NCBI RefSeq assembly: GCF_003054555.1 | Contig: NZ_CP026304.1 | Coordinates: forward strand, 2,604,001-2,668,000 | Source of the DNA: Streptomyces lunaelactis | GTDB lineage: Bacteria; Actinomycetota; Actinomycetes; Streptomycetales; Streptomycetaceae | Reading direction: 5' to 3' | DNA: 64,000 nt | Part shown: positions 23,462-31,699 of the stretch, one piece after another | How the letters are laid out: the number at the start of each line of letters is the position of its first letter | Position numbering within the stretch: position 1 is the first letter of the stretch | Notes under the pieces: generated by a model | Database searches by the model: none | What the model saw: only the letters and a program-made list of their open reading frames with translations | What the model was told of the DNA's origin: nothing | Made by a program: the position numbers and the translations under genes

Positions 23462-23506
23462 TGGTGGGCGCGGACGGTTTCGAACCGCCGACATCTGCTT
23501 TGTAAG
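23462..23506. repeat. attR: 45-bp direct repeat within tRNA-Val
   Basis: Identical to 8503-8547. It covers the CCA end to the anticodon loop of the intact tRNA. Confidence 0.9.
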
Positions 23507-23536
23507 AGCAGCGCTCTACCCCTGAGCTACGCACCC
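23462..23536 (-). tRNA. tRNA-Val (anticodon UAC), host gene for integration
   Basis: On the minus strand the acceptor GGGTGCG pairs with CGCGCCC. The D arm is GCTC...GAGC, the anticodon stem is CTGCT/AGCAG with loop CTTACAA (anticodon TAC), and the T arm is GGCGG TTCGAAA CCGTC. The 3' CCA is encoded. It decodes GUA valine codons. Its 3' half forms the right attachment site, and the gene is left intact by the insertion. Confidence 0.95.
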
Positions 23537-23717
23537 GTGGATGAGGGAACAGCGTACATGGCATCCAGGGCCCACCTGCAAACCCGTTCCCGGCAGGCGC
23601 CCCAGGTACGGGGGCTATCCCCACCCCCGAGACGGTGGGCGTCCGGATCGCCCCCCCGTCACGCCGCCCCATACGGTGAGTGCACATCGGCAGCACTACC
23701 TGGGGGGAACGATCACC

Positions 23718-24506
23718 GTGGCCGCACTCCGCACCAACACCCGCACCCGCACCGCCCGTGCGATCGTCGTCGGTTCGGGTGTCCTCGTCGCGGCCGTCGT
23801 CCTCACCGGGTGCGGGGGCGCCGATGCCGGGGACGCGCCCGTCGAATCCCGGTCCTTCCCCCTGGCCGGGAAGACGCTGACCATCGACTCCGACAGCTCC
23901 GACATCGATCTCGTCCCCGCCGATGTGTTGGACGTGCAGGTGACCCGGCAGGTCGACGGGTGGGTGTTCATGGGGAACGGCCCCGAGGCCTCCTGGAACA
24001 TGAAGGACGGGAAGCTAACCTTCCGCGTCACGTGCGACGCCGTCGCGAGTGAGTGCGCGTCGCGGCACACCGTGAAAGTTCCGCGCGGCGTCGCCGTCAC
24101 CGTCGAGGACGACAACGGGAGCGTGACCGCCGGCGGGTTCGACACCGCGTTGAAGATCCGGTCCGACAACGGCGAGGTGACGGTACGGGACTCCAGCGGG
24201 CCCCTCGAGCTGCGCAGCGACAACGGGGAGATCGTCACCGATCGCGTCACCGCCAAGACCGTGACCGCGCAGTCGGACAACGGGTCGGTTCAGCTCAGGC
24301 TGAGCGCCGTGCCCGACCGGGTCGACACCGTCAGCGACGACGGGGAGGTCGTCATCGAGCTGCCGCGCGCCGGGGCCCCGTACGCCGTGACGGCCAAGAG
24401 CAGCAACGGCGATGTTGATGTCGATGTGCCGACCGACGGGGGCAGCGCGCACATCGTCACCGCCCGAAGTGACAACGGCAAAGTCACTGTACGAAGCGCG
24501 AACTAA
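23718..24506 (+). CDS. DUF4097-family lipoprotein
   Basis: 262 residues from the GTG at 23718, behind ggggggaa. A basic N terminus and hydrophobic core end in a lipobox (VVLTGC), so it should be lipid-anchored outside the membrane. The rest is a right-handed beta-helix-like repeat region with recurring 'SDNGxVTV' strands (IRSDNGEVTVRDSSGPLELR, then VTAQSDNGSVQLRLS and TARSDNGKVTVRSAN), diagnostic of DUF4097. Function unknown; probably an adhesin-like cell-surface scaffold. It is the first chromosomal gene right of the AICE. Confidence 0.88.
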   Translation: MAALRTNTRTRTARAIVVGSGVLVAAVVLTGCGGADAGDAPVESRSFPLAGKTLTIDSDSSDIDLVPADVLDVQVTRQVDGWVFMGNGPEASWNMKDGKLTFRVTCDAVASECASRHTVKVPRGVAVTVEDDNGSVTAGGFDTALKIRSDNGEVTVRDSSGPLELRSDNGEIVTDRVTAKTVTAQSDNGSVQLRLSAVPDRVDTVSDDGEVVIELPRAGAPYAVTAKSSNGDVDVDVPTDGGSAHIVTARSDNGKVTVRSAN

Positions 24507-24577
24507 CCGACCCGTGTGTTCGTCCTTACCTGGTGGGAGAATGAACCGGGCAGGGCGAATCAGCACGGGAGAGGGAT

Positions 24578-25951
24578 GTGACGGCGACACACGCGCAGCC
24601 GCACGCAAGAGCGAAAGCGAGTGCGAGTGCCGTCCGCGATGTCCTGGTGCTGATGCTGCTGCCTCTGCCGTTGGTCGTCGCGGCGCTGCCGGGCGCGGTC
24701 GCCGGCGGGGGTACGCGGCGCTGGTTCGGCGGGCGCGGTGAGAGCCAGCGGGCCGATGCGCAGGCCGCGAAGGACGCCGCCGCCGCTGCCTTCGTCGAGC
24801 TGGACACGGCCCAGCGTGATCTCCGTATCTCGATAGAGACGATCACGGCGGTGGACAATTCGCCGGGCGCGCGCCGGGCCGTGGACGACTTCGCGGCGCT
24901 GGGGCGGCGGATCGACGAGGTGAGCCTCGCGTACATCACCGCCGTCGACGCGCATGATCTCGACCGCGACGATCTGGAAGCCTCGGTGGCCGCCCAGGCG
25001 CGCGGTGAGCTGACGCGGGCCAAGGACGATCTCGTGCGGGTCAACGGCGAGCTCGACCGGTTCACGCAGGGGCTCGGGCCGCTGCTGGACAAGGCGGAGA
25101 CGCAGCTCGCCCGGCTGGCGCCCGCCGTGGAGCGGGCGCGACAGGCGCTCCTTTCCGCGAGCAATGCTCTCGATTCGGCGCGGAGCTCCGGACTGCGAGC
25201 AGACGATCTCGCGGCCCGCCTCGCCGCCCTCGGGCCCGAGCTGACCATGCTCAACCAGGGCGCCGGGCGCCACGGCGTGGCCGAGACCCTCCAGCGCGCC
25301 GACCGGGTGCTGCGGGACGCCGAGGGCGTACGGGCCGAGGCCGAGCGGCTGCCCGAACGCGCCACCGAGACCGACAAGCGCCTGGTGTCGCTGCGTACGC
25401 GCGCCCAGGCCCTCACCAACCGTGCCGGCTCCGTCGAGCCGATCCTGAGCGAGCTGCGGCGCCGCTTCACCGCCGCCTGCTGGCAGGATCTGCAGCCCGT
25501 CCCCGAGCAGGCGGCGATCAGCGTCCACCAGGCCGAGGAGAGGCTCAAGGAGGCGGCCAAGGCGCGCGACGAGCAGCGGTGGGCGGATGCGACAGCCCTG
25601 CTCAGTACGGTCCGAGCCCTGCTGAACAGCACCGATGAGGCGGTTTCGGCCGCGGGCGACCGGCTGCAGCGGCTCAACGCCGTCGCCAAGGACCCGCAGC
25701 ACGAGATCGAGCGCACCCGGTTCGCGATCCGCGACGCGCAGCGCCTCGCCATGGCCGGGCGCAACACCCCGGACCCCCGCCACGCACGGCCGCTGGACGA
25801 CTCGGTGGCCCGGCTGGAGCGGGCCGTCGCGGGGCTCGAGGGCCGGCACCCCGACTACTGGCATTTTCTGATGGAGACCGAGGCGGTGCGGCGCACGGTG
25901 GCGCACGTGGTCGAGCAGATCCGCGAGGACCTGGGCGCGGGCGCCTCCTGA
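24578..25951 (+). CDS. Coiled-coil envelope-associated hypothetical protein
   Basis: 457 residues from GTG. One hydrophobic segment near the N terminus (VLVLMLLPLPLVVAALPGAV) is followed by about 400 residues of Ala/Arg/Glu-rich helix with heptad character (RAREALLSASNALDSARSSG-like runs, AEERLKEAAKARDEQRWADA). It looks like a membrane-anchored coiled-coil protein. The family is conserved in Streptomyces chromosomes, from general knowledge; its function is not established. Independent of the flanking genes. Confidence 0.8.
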   Translation: MTATHAQPHARAKASASAVRDVLVLMLLPLPLVVAALPGAVAGGGTRRWFGGRGESQRADAQAAKDAAAAAFVELDTAQRDLRISIETITAVDNSPGARRAVDDFAALGRRIDEVSLAYITAVDAHDLDRDDLEASVAAQARGELTRAKDDLVRVNGELDRFTQGLGPLLDKAETQLARLAPAVERARQALLSASNALDSARSSGLRADDLAARLAALGPELTMLNQGAGRHGVAETLQRADRVLRDAEGVRAEAERLPERATETDKRLVSLRTRAQALTNRAGSVEPILSELRRRFTAACWQDLQPVPEQAAISVHQAEERLKEAAKARDEQRWADATALLSTVRALLNSTDEAVSAAGDRLQRLNAVAKDPQHEIERTRFAIRDAQRLAMAGRNTPDPRHARPLDDSVARLERAVAGLEGRHPDYWHFLMETEAVRRTVAHVVEQIREDLGAGAS

Positions 25952-26107
25952 GCCCACAGCACGATCCACGTCCGGCGAGCCGTGAGCCCGCGCGCCCGAG
26001 TCATGGGCCGTACCTCCCGCGCCCCGAACCGGTCGAGCCTGCGCTTGTACGGTCCCGCGCCCCGCCGCATCCTGAGGGAGTACGAGTACGTCCAAAGGAG
26101 GCCGGAC

Positions 26108-26719
26108 ATGGCCACACACGTACTGCACCCCAAGCCCCACCGCACCATGCTCGACGAGCATCTTCCCGTCGACCACCGGCTCAGCCGGGTCTACCGCATC
26201 GGCGCCGGGCTGACCGGTCTGGTGCTGCTCGCCTTCGGCATCCTCGGGCTGATCGACAGGATCGGCTTCTTCGACACGGGCGGCGACACCGTCGCCGGCC
26301 TGAACACGAACGGCGCGCTCAGCGTGCTCTCCATCTGCGTGGGCGTGCTGCTCTTCGTCGGGATGGTCATCGGCGGCAACTTCGCATCGTCGCTGAACAT
26401 GATCCTCGGCGTCCTGTTCATCCTCAGCGGCTTCATCAACCTCGCCCTGCTGGACACGACCTTCAACCCCCTCGCCTTCAAGATCCAGAACGTGCTGTTC
26501 AGCTTTGTCGTGGGCGTCATGCTGATGTTCTTCGGGATGTACGGACGGGTCAGTACGACGCTTCCGCACGACAACCCGTACTGGAAGGCCCGCCATCCCG
26601 ATGAGGCCGCCAAGGAGCAGCGCAACGTCAAGCGGGCGGCTACGCGGCGGGCGGCGCTGGACCGGGCGAAGGAGCAGGAAGGCGGCGACGCCCGGCAGGA
26701 TCGGCCGGACAGGGCCTAA
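26108..26719 (+). CDS. DUF4383 membrane protein
   Basis: 203 residues from the ATG at 26108, with a near-perfect aaaggagg 7 bases upstream. Four hydrophobic helices: GAGLTGLVLLAFGILGLIDR, LSVLSICVGVLLFVGMVIGG, LNMILGVLFILSGFINLALL and VLFSFVVGVMLMFFGMYGRV. This is the DUF4383 layout. A charged C-terminal tail (AAKEQRNVKRAATRRAALDR) is cytosolic. Function unknown; related genes are often stress-linked in actinobacteria. Confidence 0.88.
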   Translation: MATHVLHPKPHRTMLDEHLPVDHRLSRVYRIGAGLTGLVLLAFGILGLIDRIGFFDTGGDTVAGLNTNGALSVLSICVGVLLFVGMVIGGNFASSLNMILGVLFILSGFINLALLDTTFNPLAFKIQNVLFSFVVGVMLMFFGMYGRVSTTLPHDNPYWKARHPDEAAKEQRNVKRAATRRAALDRAKEQEGGDARQDRPDRA

Positions 26720-26728
26720 CCTGAGGCC

Positions 26729-26947
26729 ATGCCTCGTTATGAATACCGCTGCCGGAGCTGCGGCGACACCTTTGAAGTGAACCGCCCGATGGCCCGTTCC
26801 TCCGACCCGGCGAGCTGCCCGGCGGGTCACCCGGACACGGTCAAGCTGCTCTCGGCCGTCGCCGTCGGCGGTACGAAGTCCGCGCCCGCCCCGAGCAGCG
26901 GCGGTGGCGGGGGCGGGGGTTGCTGCGGAGGCGGCTGCTGCGCCTGA
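26729..26947 (+). CDS. FmdB-family zinc-ribbon protein
   Basis: 72 residues. MPRYEYRCRSCGDTFEVNRP is the FmdB/CxxC_CXXC zinc-ribbon start; a single following Cys (PASCPAG) completes part of the second knuckle. The C terminus is a Gly/Cys run (GGGGGGGCCGGGCCA). Probably a small metal-binding regulator or assembly factor. Close behind the DUF4383 gene. Confidence 0.88.
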   Translation: MPRYEYRCRSCGDTFEVNRPMARSSDPASCPAGHPDTVKLLSAVAVGGTKSAPAPSSGGGGGGGCCGGGCCA

Positions 26948-26962
26948 GGGGTCCGGTCCCGC

Positions 26963-27790
26963 TCAGGCCCCGGGCGGTGTCGCGGCGAGGCCGAACCGGC
27001 GCAGGATCTCCTCGCCCGCCGCGACTCCCGTCTCCTGGAGCACATGCGTGTTCGGGGCGGTCCAGCCGCCGTCGGCGAGTTCGCCGTGGCCCGGCCGCCA
27101 GGCGCGGTCCGCGGCGAGCAGCAGATCCGCGTCGAGGAGCGAGTCGCCGGCGGCGAGGATCTGCTCCACCCCGGTGCGGCGGGCCACTTCGCGCACCGCC
27201 GCGCTCTTGGTGAGCGGCTGCGGTACGGCGTAGATCTTGCGGCCCTGCAGTGAGACGGTCCAGCCGCGGCCCTCGGCCCACTCGGCGAGCTCCTTCACCC
27301 AGCCCTCGGGCAGCAGCGTGCGCTCGACGACGAGATAGGCGAAGAGGTCTTCGGCGATCCGCTCCTTGAGCAGCCAGGCGGGGTCGGCGGCGGCGAGGAG
27401 ATGGGCGCGGACCTCGTCGAGCGAAGCGCACTCGTCCGCGAGCCTGGCGGCGACCTGCCGCTGCCAGTCCGGGTCGGAGACGCCGTCGACAAGGAGGTGC
27501 CCGCCGTTGGCGCAGATCGCGAACTCGGCTGCGGGGCCCGGGAGATGGATGCGGTGGTACTGCTCACGGGTGCGGGTCGTGGTCGGCACGAAGACGGTGT
27601 CGGCGGCGAGCCGCGTCAGCAGTCCGGCGGCGGTCTCGGTGACGTACGACAGCGGCTTGCTCTCGTACACCTCGACGCAGAGCAGTCGGGGGGCCTCCGC
27701 GTCCGGCATGCGCAGATCGAGCGCGGCGGTGGAGTAGATGAGCGTGCGGTCGAGATCGCTCGCGACGAGCGTGTTCACCGTGGTGCTCAC
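26963..27790 (-). CDS. HAD-family hydrolase of the ter cluster
   Basis: 275 residues beginning at a GTG that overlaps the stop of the upstream PRTase gene (GTGA). HAD motif I is ASDLDRTLIYS (nucleophile Asp), with the motif III lysine in GRKIYAVPQPLTKSAAVREV and motif IV in ILAAGDSLLDADLLLAADRA. This is a phosphatase. In ter-associated operons analysed by Anantharaman and colleagues, such HADs are predicted to act with the PRTase and the citrate-lyase-like enzyme in making a nucleoside-like metabolite. It is the last gene of that coupled trio. Confidence 0.9.
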   Translation of the reverse strand: MSTTVNTLVASDLDRTLIYSTAALDLRMPDAEAPRLLCVEVYESKPLSYVTETAAGLLTRLAADTVFVPTTTRTREQYHRIHLPGPAAEFAICANGGHLLVDGVSDPDWQRQVAARLADECASLDEVRAHLLAAADPAWLLKERIAEDLFAYLVVERTLLPEGWVKELAEWAEGRGWTVSLQGRKIYAVPQPLTKSAAVREVARRTGVEQILAAGDSLLDADLLLAADRAWRPGHGELADGGWTAPNTHVLQETGVAAGEEILRRFGLAATPPGA

Positions 27791-30360
27791 AGGGCCGACA
27801 CCGCCTTGCCGTCCGCGCCGGTGGCTCCGCGGGTGTACTGGGGGTGGATCAACCCGACACAGGTGTACGGGAGTTCGTCGACCTCCTCGACCGGTACGCC
27901 GCGCTGTTCGGCGAGCAGCCGGACATGGTCGAGGTCGGCGCCCGCGTCGCGCTTGGCGAGGATCTTCCAGGGGACGCGGCGGAGCAGTACGCGCGTGGTC
28001 TCACCGACGCCCGGCTTGACGAGGTTCACATCGTGGATGCCGTACTCCTCGCTGATCCGCTCGACGGCCGCCCAGCCCTCCCAGGTGGGGGCGCGGTCCG
28101 CCGAGAGCAGCTCCTTGACCTCGGCGTCGACGGCTTCCACGACCTCGTCGAAGCGGGCGGCGACGGTGTCCAGGAAGTACTCCGAGACATCGCCGTCGGC
28201 GAGCTCGCGGTAGAACTTCGCGCCGTGGAAGTCGTGCGGGCCGACGAGATCGGCGCGCAGGACCGTACGCGAGATCAGGCCGGAGACAGTGGAGTTGAGG
28301 CAGGCGGAGGGGATGAGGAAGTCCTCGCGGGTGCCGTAGGTGCCGACGCAGCCGCCGGGGTCGGCGAGGACCGCGATCTCGGGGTTGAAGCCGGCGAACT
28401 CCTCCAGCGCCTCTGCCAGTTCGCGGGTGATCGCGCCCTTGCCGGTCCAGCCGTCGACGAAGACGACGTCGGCCGGGTCGTGGTGCTGCTGGAGCCAGCG
28501 CAGGGCATTGCTGTCGATACCGCGGCCGCGCACGATGGACACGGCGTAGTGCGGCAGGTCCAGTCCGTGCCGGTGCTGGGCCCAGCGGCGCATCAGTACG
28601 CCCACGGGGGTGCCGGCCCGGGCCAGCGAGACGAGCACGGGGCGCGGGGAGCGTTCGGCGAGGACGGTCTCGGTGACGGTACCGACGGCGCGGGCGATCC
28701 GGGCGGCGGAGGTGTCCAGGGCGGCCTTGAACAGCTCCTGGTACTCGGCGCTCGGCTGGTACTCGACGGGCAGCGACTCGGCGTAGTGCGCGCCACCGCT
28801 CTGTATCGCCTCCTCGCGTTCCTCGGTCGGGGCCTCCAGCTCGGCCTCGGAGAGGTCCTGGAGCAGCCAGCCGACGTCTTCGGGGGCGTAGGAGGAGAAG
28901 GCGGGGCCGCGGAGGGGCTCGGGGAGCATGAAAGCCCTTTCAGGTACGTAACTCGGCACGACGGCCAGGACGACGTGCGGAATGTGCGCGGCGAGCTGGG
29001 CCAACAGGCCGTCGGGGGCGTGCAGTCGGGGGGTGTCGGCGGCCGAGTCGACGACAGCGACGACGGCGTCGAAGCCGGCGCCCGCGACGTTGTAGGCGTA
29101 CCGCTCGCCGGGGCCGTCGGCAGGGTCGTCGTGAGCGGGGAAGACGAGCCGGCTGCGTATGGCGTAGCCGGGGTCGTCGACGGCGAGCACGGGTGAGCGG
29201 GTGGTGGTCGAGTACCGGACGTCGGCATCGAGGAGGCGCTCAAGGGCGGTGCCGAGCCGGAGGGGCGCGTACATCAACTCCTCGAAGCCGAGGACGAGTA
29301 CGCGGGGCGGGGTCGCGGTGGCCCGCTCACCGAGCGCCTCGGCCACGCGCGCCGCCATGCGCGGCAGCGCGGCCTCCAGCTGCTCGCGGTGGGCGGGCGT
29401 GAACCCGTGGCGCCCGCCGTCGGGCACACCGGCCGGCCAGCCCAGGTCGACACGCACGGGCGCGGCGGCGTCCGTCGCAGCGCGGTCACGCACCTGCTCG
29501 CCGCCGACCGCTTCCGCGGCGCCCGCGGGCGCGGCGGCGGCCGAACCGCCCGTCGCCTCGAACTCCGCGACCAGCGCCTGGCCCTTCTCCAGCACGCCGT
29601 CCGGCAGCCGCACCGTCCCCGACGCGAGGGCCACCAGGTCGACCCTCGCGCCGATCTCCCGCGCGAAATCCGTCAGCCTGGCCCGGTCCTGCGGTGAGCG
29701 CATGTCCACCAGGGCCACGATCACGTACCGCTCTCGCGGATACCGCTCGTGCAGGTTCCTGATCGTGTTCAGGATCGTGTTGCCCGTGGAGAACTCGTCG
29801 TCCACCAGCACCAGCGGGCCCCGGCCTGCCAGCAGGGCCGCGTCCTCCGGCAGCAGCAGGTGCGAGGTCGCGTGCGAGTGGGACTCCTCGAAGCCCCCCG
29901 CCCGCTCCACACCCTCGACCGGGCGGCGTGTGGAGTGGAGATACGGCGCCAGGCCCACCCCGTCCGCCACCGAGTGGCCCAGGCCGGTCGCGGTCTCCGC
30001 GTAACCGAGCACCACCGCCCGCGCCGCCGCCGCGTCGCCCAGCAGCTCGCGGACCCGCTCACCGAGGCCGAACCCCGCGCCGTACACCACCGCCGGGCTC
30101 TGCGGCACATGCTTGCCGAGCACGTTCGACACGAGCAGATGCGCCCGCCGGGGGTTGCGGCGCAGGGCCAGTCCCAGCAGGTCGTCCAGCTCCTCGTCTC
30201 CGACGAGCCCGACGCCCAGCCGCTCAGCCACCCACGCTCCGGACCACACCACGTCGACTGTCTCTCCCGTCGTCACTTCGCTCGTCGTTTCGCTCGGTAT
30301 CCCGCTCGGTATCCCGCTCGGTATTTCGCTCGTCGTTTCGCTCGTCGTTTCGCTCGTCAT
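27787..30360 (-). CDS. PRTase / TRSP / StiP-like cysteine protease fusion of the ter cluster
   Basis: 857 residues from an ATG overlapping the upstream stop (ATGA). The N-terminal 35 residues are a Thr/Ser/Glu repeat. Residues about 36-270 are a phosphoribosyltransferase with PRPP loop LVLVDDEFSTGNT. The middle carries a TRSP domain (RVLVLGFEELMYAPLRLGTA, then YSTTTRSPVL). The C-terminal 350 residues (VLVSLARAGTPVGVLMRRWA, VVFVDGWTGKGAITRELAE) match the StiP-type region, itself PRTase-like and annotated as a cysteine protease in tellurite-resistance loci. Predicted role: ribosylation step of a ter-linked metabolite, from family knowledge. Confidence 0.88.
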   Translation of the reverse strand: MTSETTSETTSEIPSGIPSGIPSETTSEVTTGETVDVVWSGAWVAERLGVGLVGDEELDDLLGLALRRNPRRAHLLVSNVLGKHVPQSPAVVYGAGFGLGERVRELLGDAAAARAVVLGYAETATGLGHSVADGVGLAPYLHSTRRPVEGVERAGGFEESHSHATSHLLLPEDAALLAGRGPLVLVDDEFSTGNTILNTIRNLHERYPRERYVIVALVDMRSPQDRARLTDFAREIGARVDLVALASGTVRLPDGVLEKGQALVAEFEATGGSAAAAPAGAAEAVGGEQVRDRAATDAAAPVRVDLGWPAGVPDGGRHGFTPAHREQLEAALPRMAARVAEALGERATATPPRVLVLGFEELMYAPLRLGTALERLLDADVRYSTTTRSPVLAVDDPGYAIRSRLVFPAHDDPADGPGERYAYNVAGAGFDAVVAVVDSAADTPRLHAPDGLLAQLAAHIPHVVLAVVPSYVPERAFMLPEPLRGPAFSSYAPEDVGWLLQDLSEAELEAPTEEREEAIQSGGAHYAESLPVEYQPSAEYQELFKAALDTSAARIARAVGTVTETVLAERSPRPVLVSLARAGTPVGVLMRRWAQHRHGLDLPHYAVSIVRGRGIDSNALRWLQQHHDPADVVFVDGWTGKGAITRELAEALEEFAGFNPEIAVLADPGGCVGTYGTREDFLIPSACLNSTVSGLISRTVLRADLVGPHDFHGAKFYRELADGDVSEYFLDTVAARFDEVVEAVDAEVKELLSADRAPTWEGWAAVERISEEYGIHDVNLVKPGVGETTRVLLRRVPWKILAKRDAGADLDHVRLLAEQRGVPVEEVDELPYTCVGLIHPQYTRGATGADGKAVSAL
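30275..30360. repeat. 12-bp tandem repeat at the start of the PRTase gene
   Basis: About seven degenerate copies of a 12-bp unit (tcgctcgtcgtt / tcgctcggtatc) encode the N-terminal TTSE/IPSG repeats. Copy number is likely to vary between strains and would lengthen or shorten the N terminus without changing frame. Confidence 0.75.
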
Positions 30361-31523
30361 GCGGCAGGAAGCCCGGCCGTGAGCAGCTCCACGAAGCCGA
30401 CGTCCTCCTTGGCCACCCCGAAGACCTCGGCGCGCAGCAACGTGCGCTCGGCCCAGGCGCGGTGCGGCTTCACTTCGTTCATCTTGTTCGTATACGCGGA
30501 ACGCAGCACGCCTCCGCCGCCCCGCTCCGGCCGCAGGATGTCCTGCGCGTCGCTGTACTCCTCGTGACTGACCACGGACAGTGCGTGCACGGGCAGCACA
30601 TGCGAGGGGTGGATGCAGGTCTTGCCCTGCAGACCGTTGGCCCGGTCCAGCTCGATCTCGCGGAGCAGGCCGTCCAGGTCGTGCTCGATGAGCGTGGTGC
30701 GCAGCTCCTCCGCCCGGCCCTCCATGAAGGGGCTCCGGCGCAGCTGGGGCTTGAACATGCGCTCCTGGAGCCGGAAGTACTCCCACACCGGACCGGTCAC
30801 CGTGAAGCCCGTGCCGTCCGCGCGGCCCAGTACGTTCACGACGTCGGCGATGACCGCGGCGACGATCTGGACGTCGTACGCGGTCATGTCGGGTGCCCTG
30901 CGCAGCCCGTAGGCGGAGCAGAAGTCCGTGACGCCCAGCCGCAGCGCCAGCACCCGGTCGCGGTACTTGTCGACGGTGCGGGCGATCCCGGCGAGCGACT
31001 CCGTGCGGGTCTCGAGGTGGAGCAGCTCGGGAGATTCCAGTACCGGCATGGCGAAGAGCCGGTGTCCGCTCGCCGTTTCCGCGGAGGCGAGTGCCTCCAG
31101 GAACAGCGATCCGCGCTCTTCCGTGAACTTCGGCAGTACGAATCCGGACAGTCGCCGGACGGAGGGTCCGAGCCGCTCCACCAGATCCGGAATCTGCGAA
31201 GGTTCACGGACCCGGATGAACAGCAGCGGCAGCTCCCCGCCGAGCGCGTCGAGATCGGCGAACTGCCGGACCAGGTTCTCCTCGGCCTCGGCGACATCCG
31301 CGTCGTCGATGGAATCCTCCAGGCAGAGCACCATCGAGACGACTCCGCGGCCGACCAGCTTCAGCACATCGCCGGCGAGGTTCGGCCGCGTTGCGGGGCT
31401 GTAGAGGGTTGCGCCGAGCGCCGTCGCGAGTGTGCGGGCCGGTGAGTCCGCGCTGAATTCGCACGGCTCGCGATGGAAGAGGCTGTCACGGACAGCAGGC
31501 GAGAGATGTCCGAAGTGACGCAT
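30357..31523 (-). CDS. HpcH/HpaI aldolase or citrate-lyase-like enzyme of the ter cluster
   Basis: 388 residues, first gene of the leftward trio. It has the CitE/HpcH TIM-barrel features ATALGATLYSPATRPN, VVSMVLCLEDSIDDADVAEA (metal/CoA site glutamate), LLFIRVREPSQ, FVLPKFTE, ALRLGVTDFCSAYGLRR and QGKTCIHPSHVLPVHAL. It probably cleaves or forms a C-C bond on a CoA- or phospho-linked substrate. In ter systems it is grouped with a PRTase and a HAD, as here. Its promoter lies in the 176-bp divergent region shared with a terD-like gene. Confidence 0.88.
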   Translation of the reverse strand: MRHFGHLSPAVRDSLFHREPCEFSADSPARTLATALGATLYSPATRPNLAGDVLKLVGRGVVSMVLCLEDSIDDADVAEAEENLVRQFADLDALGGELPLLFIRVREPSQIPDLVERLGPSVRRLSGFVLPKFTEERGSLFLEALASAETASGHRLFAMPVLESPELLHLETRTESLAGIARTVDKYRDRVLALRLGVTDFCSAYGLRRAPDMTAYDVQIVAAVIADVVNVLGRADGTGFTVTGPVWEYFRLQERMFKPQLRRSPFMEGRAEELRTTLIEHDLDGLLREIELDRANGLQGKTCIHPSHVLPVHALSVVSHEEYSDAQDILRPERGGGGVLRSAYTNKMNEVKPHRAWAERTLLRAEVFGVAKEDVGFVELLTAGLPAA

Positions 31524-31699
31524 TTGTTTCCCCCGTACTGCCTTGGTGGCCCAACTGACGTGGCCGGTAATAGTACGTACGACTGTGTGTCAAGAGTTCC
31601 CCAAGCCTATGAATTCCAGGTAACCCGCTTGCACCATGCCCATGTCCTGGCCCTAGGACAAGGGCCCCGCGTTGTCCGGACGGCCACCGGGAAGGCAGG

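Larger units (their letters stand above)
8503..23506. mobile_element. AICE: pSAM2-like integrative and conjugative element in tRNA-Val(UAC)
   Basis: Bounded by a perfect 45-bp direct repeat, so one unit length is about 14.96 kb. The right half carries the expected AICE modules in order: Nudix (Pif-like), GntR regulator (KorSA-like), SCO3933-type protein, FtsK/TraB translocase, DUF2637 and small spread proteins, RepSA-type initiator, Xis and Int, with int next to the intact tRNA. AICEs excise by site-specific recombination, replicate by rolling circle and transfer double-stranded DNA with TraB. The left half (8.5-14.5 kb) is accessory and partly decayed. A tRNA-Ser fragment within it suggests the present element is composite. 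Confidence 0.9.

Noticed and set aside
23462..23536. Reading the tRNA as having an ACA anticodon (Thr/Cys-type assignment)
   Set aside because: With a 5-bp anticodon stem CTGCT/AGCAG the 7-nt loop is CTTACAA, which puts TAC at the anticodon position, hence valine.
30361..30786. Upstream extension of the PRTase gene to 30786
   Set aside because: It overlaps the HpcH/HpaI-like gene for about 430 bp in another frame and reads as low-complexity Arg/Ala. The ATGA overlap at 30357-30360 marks the real start.
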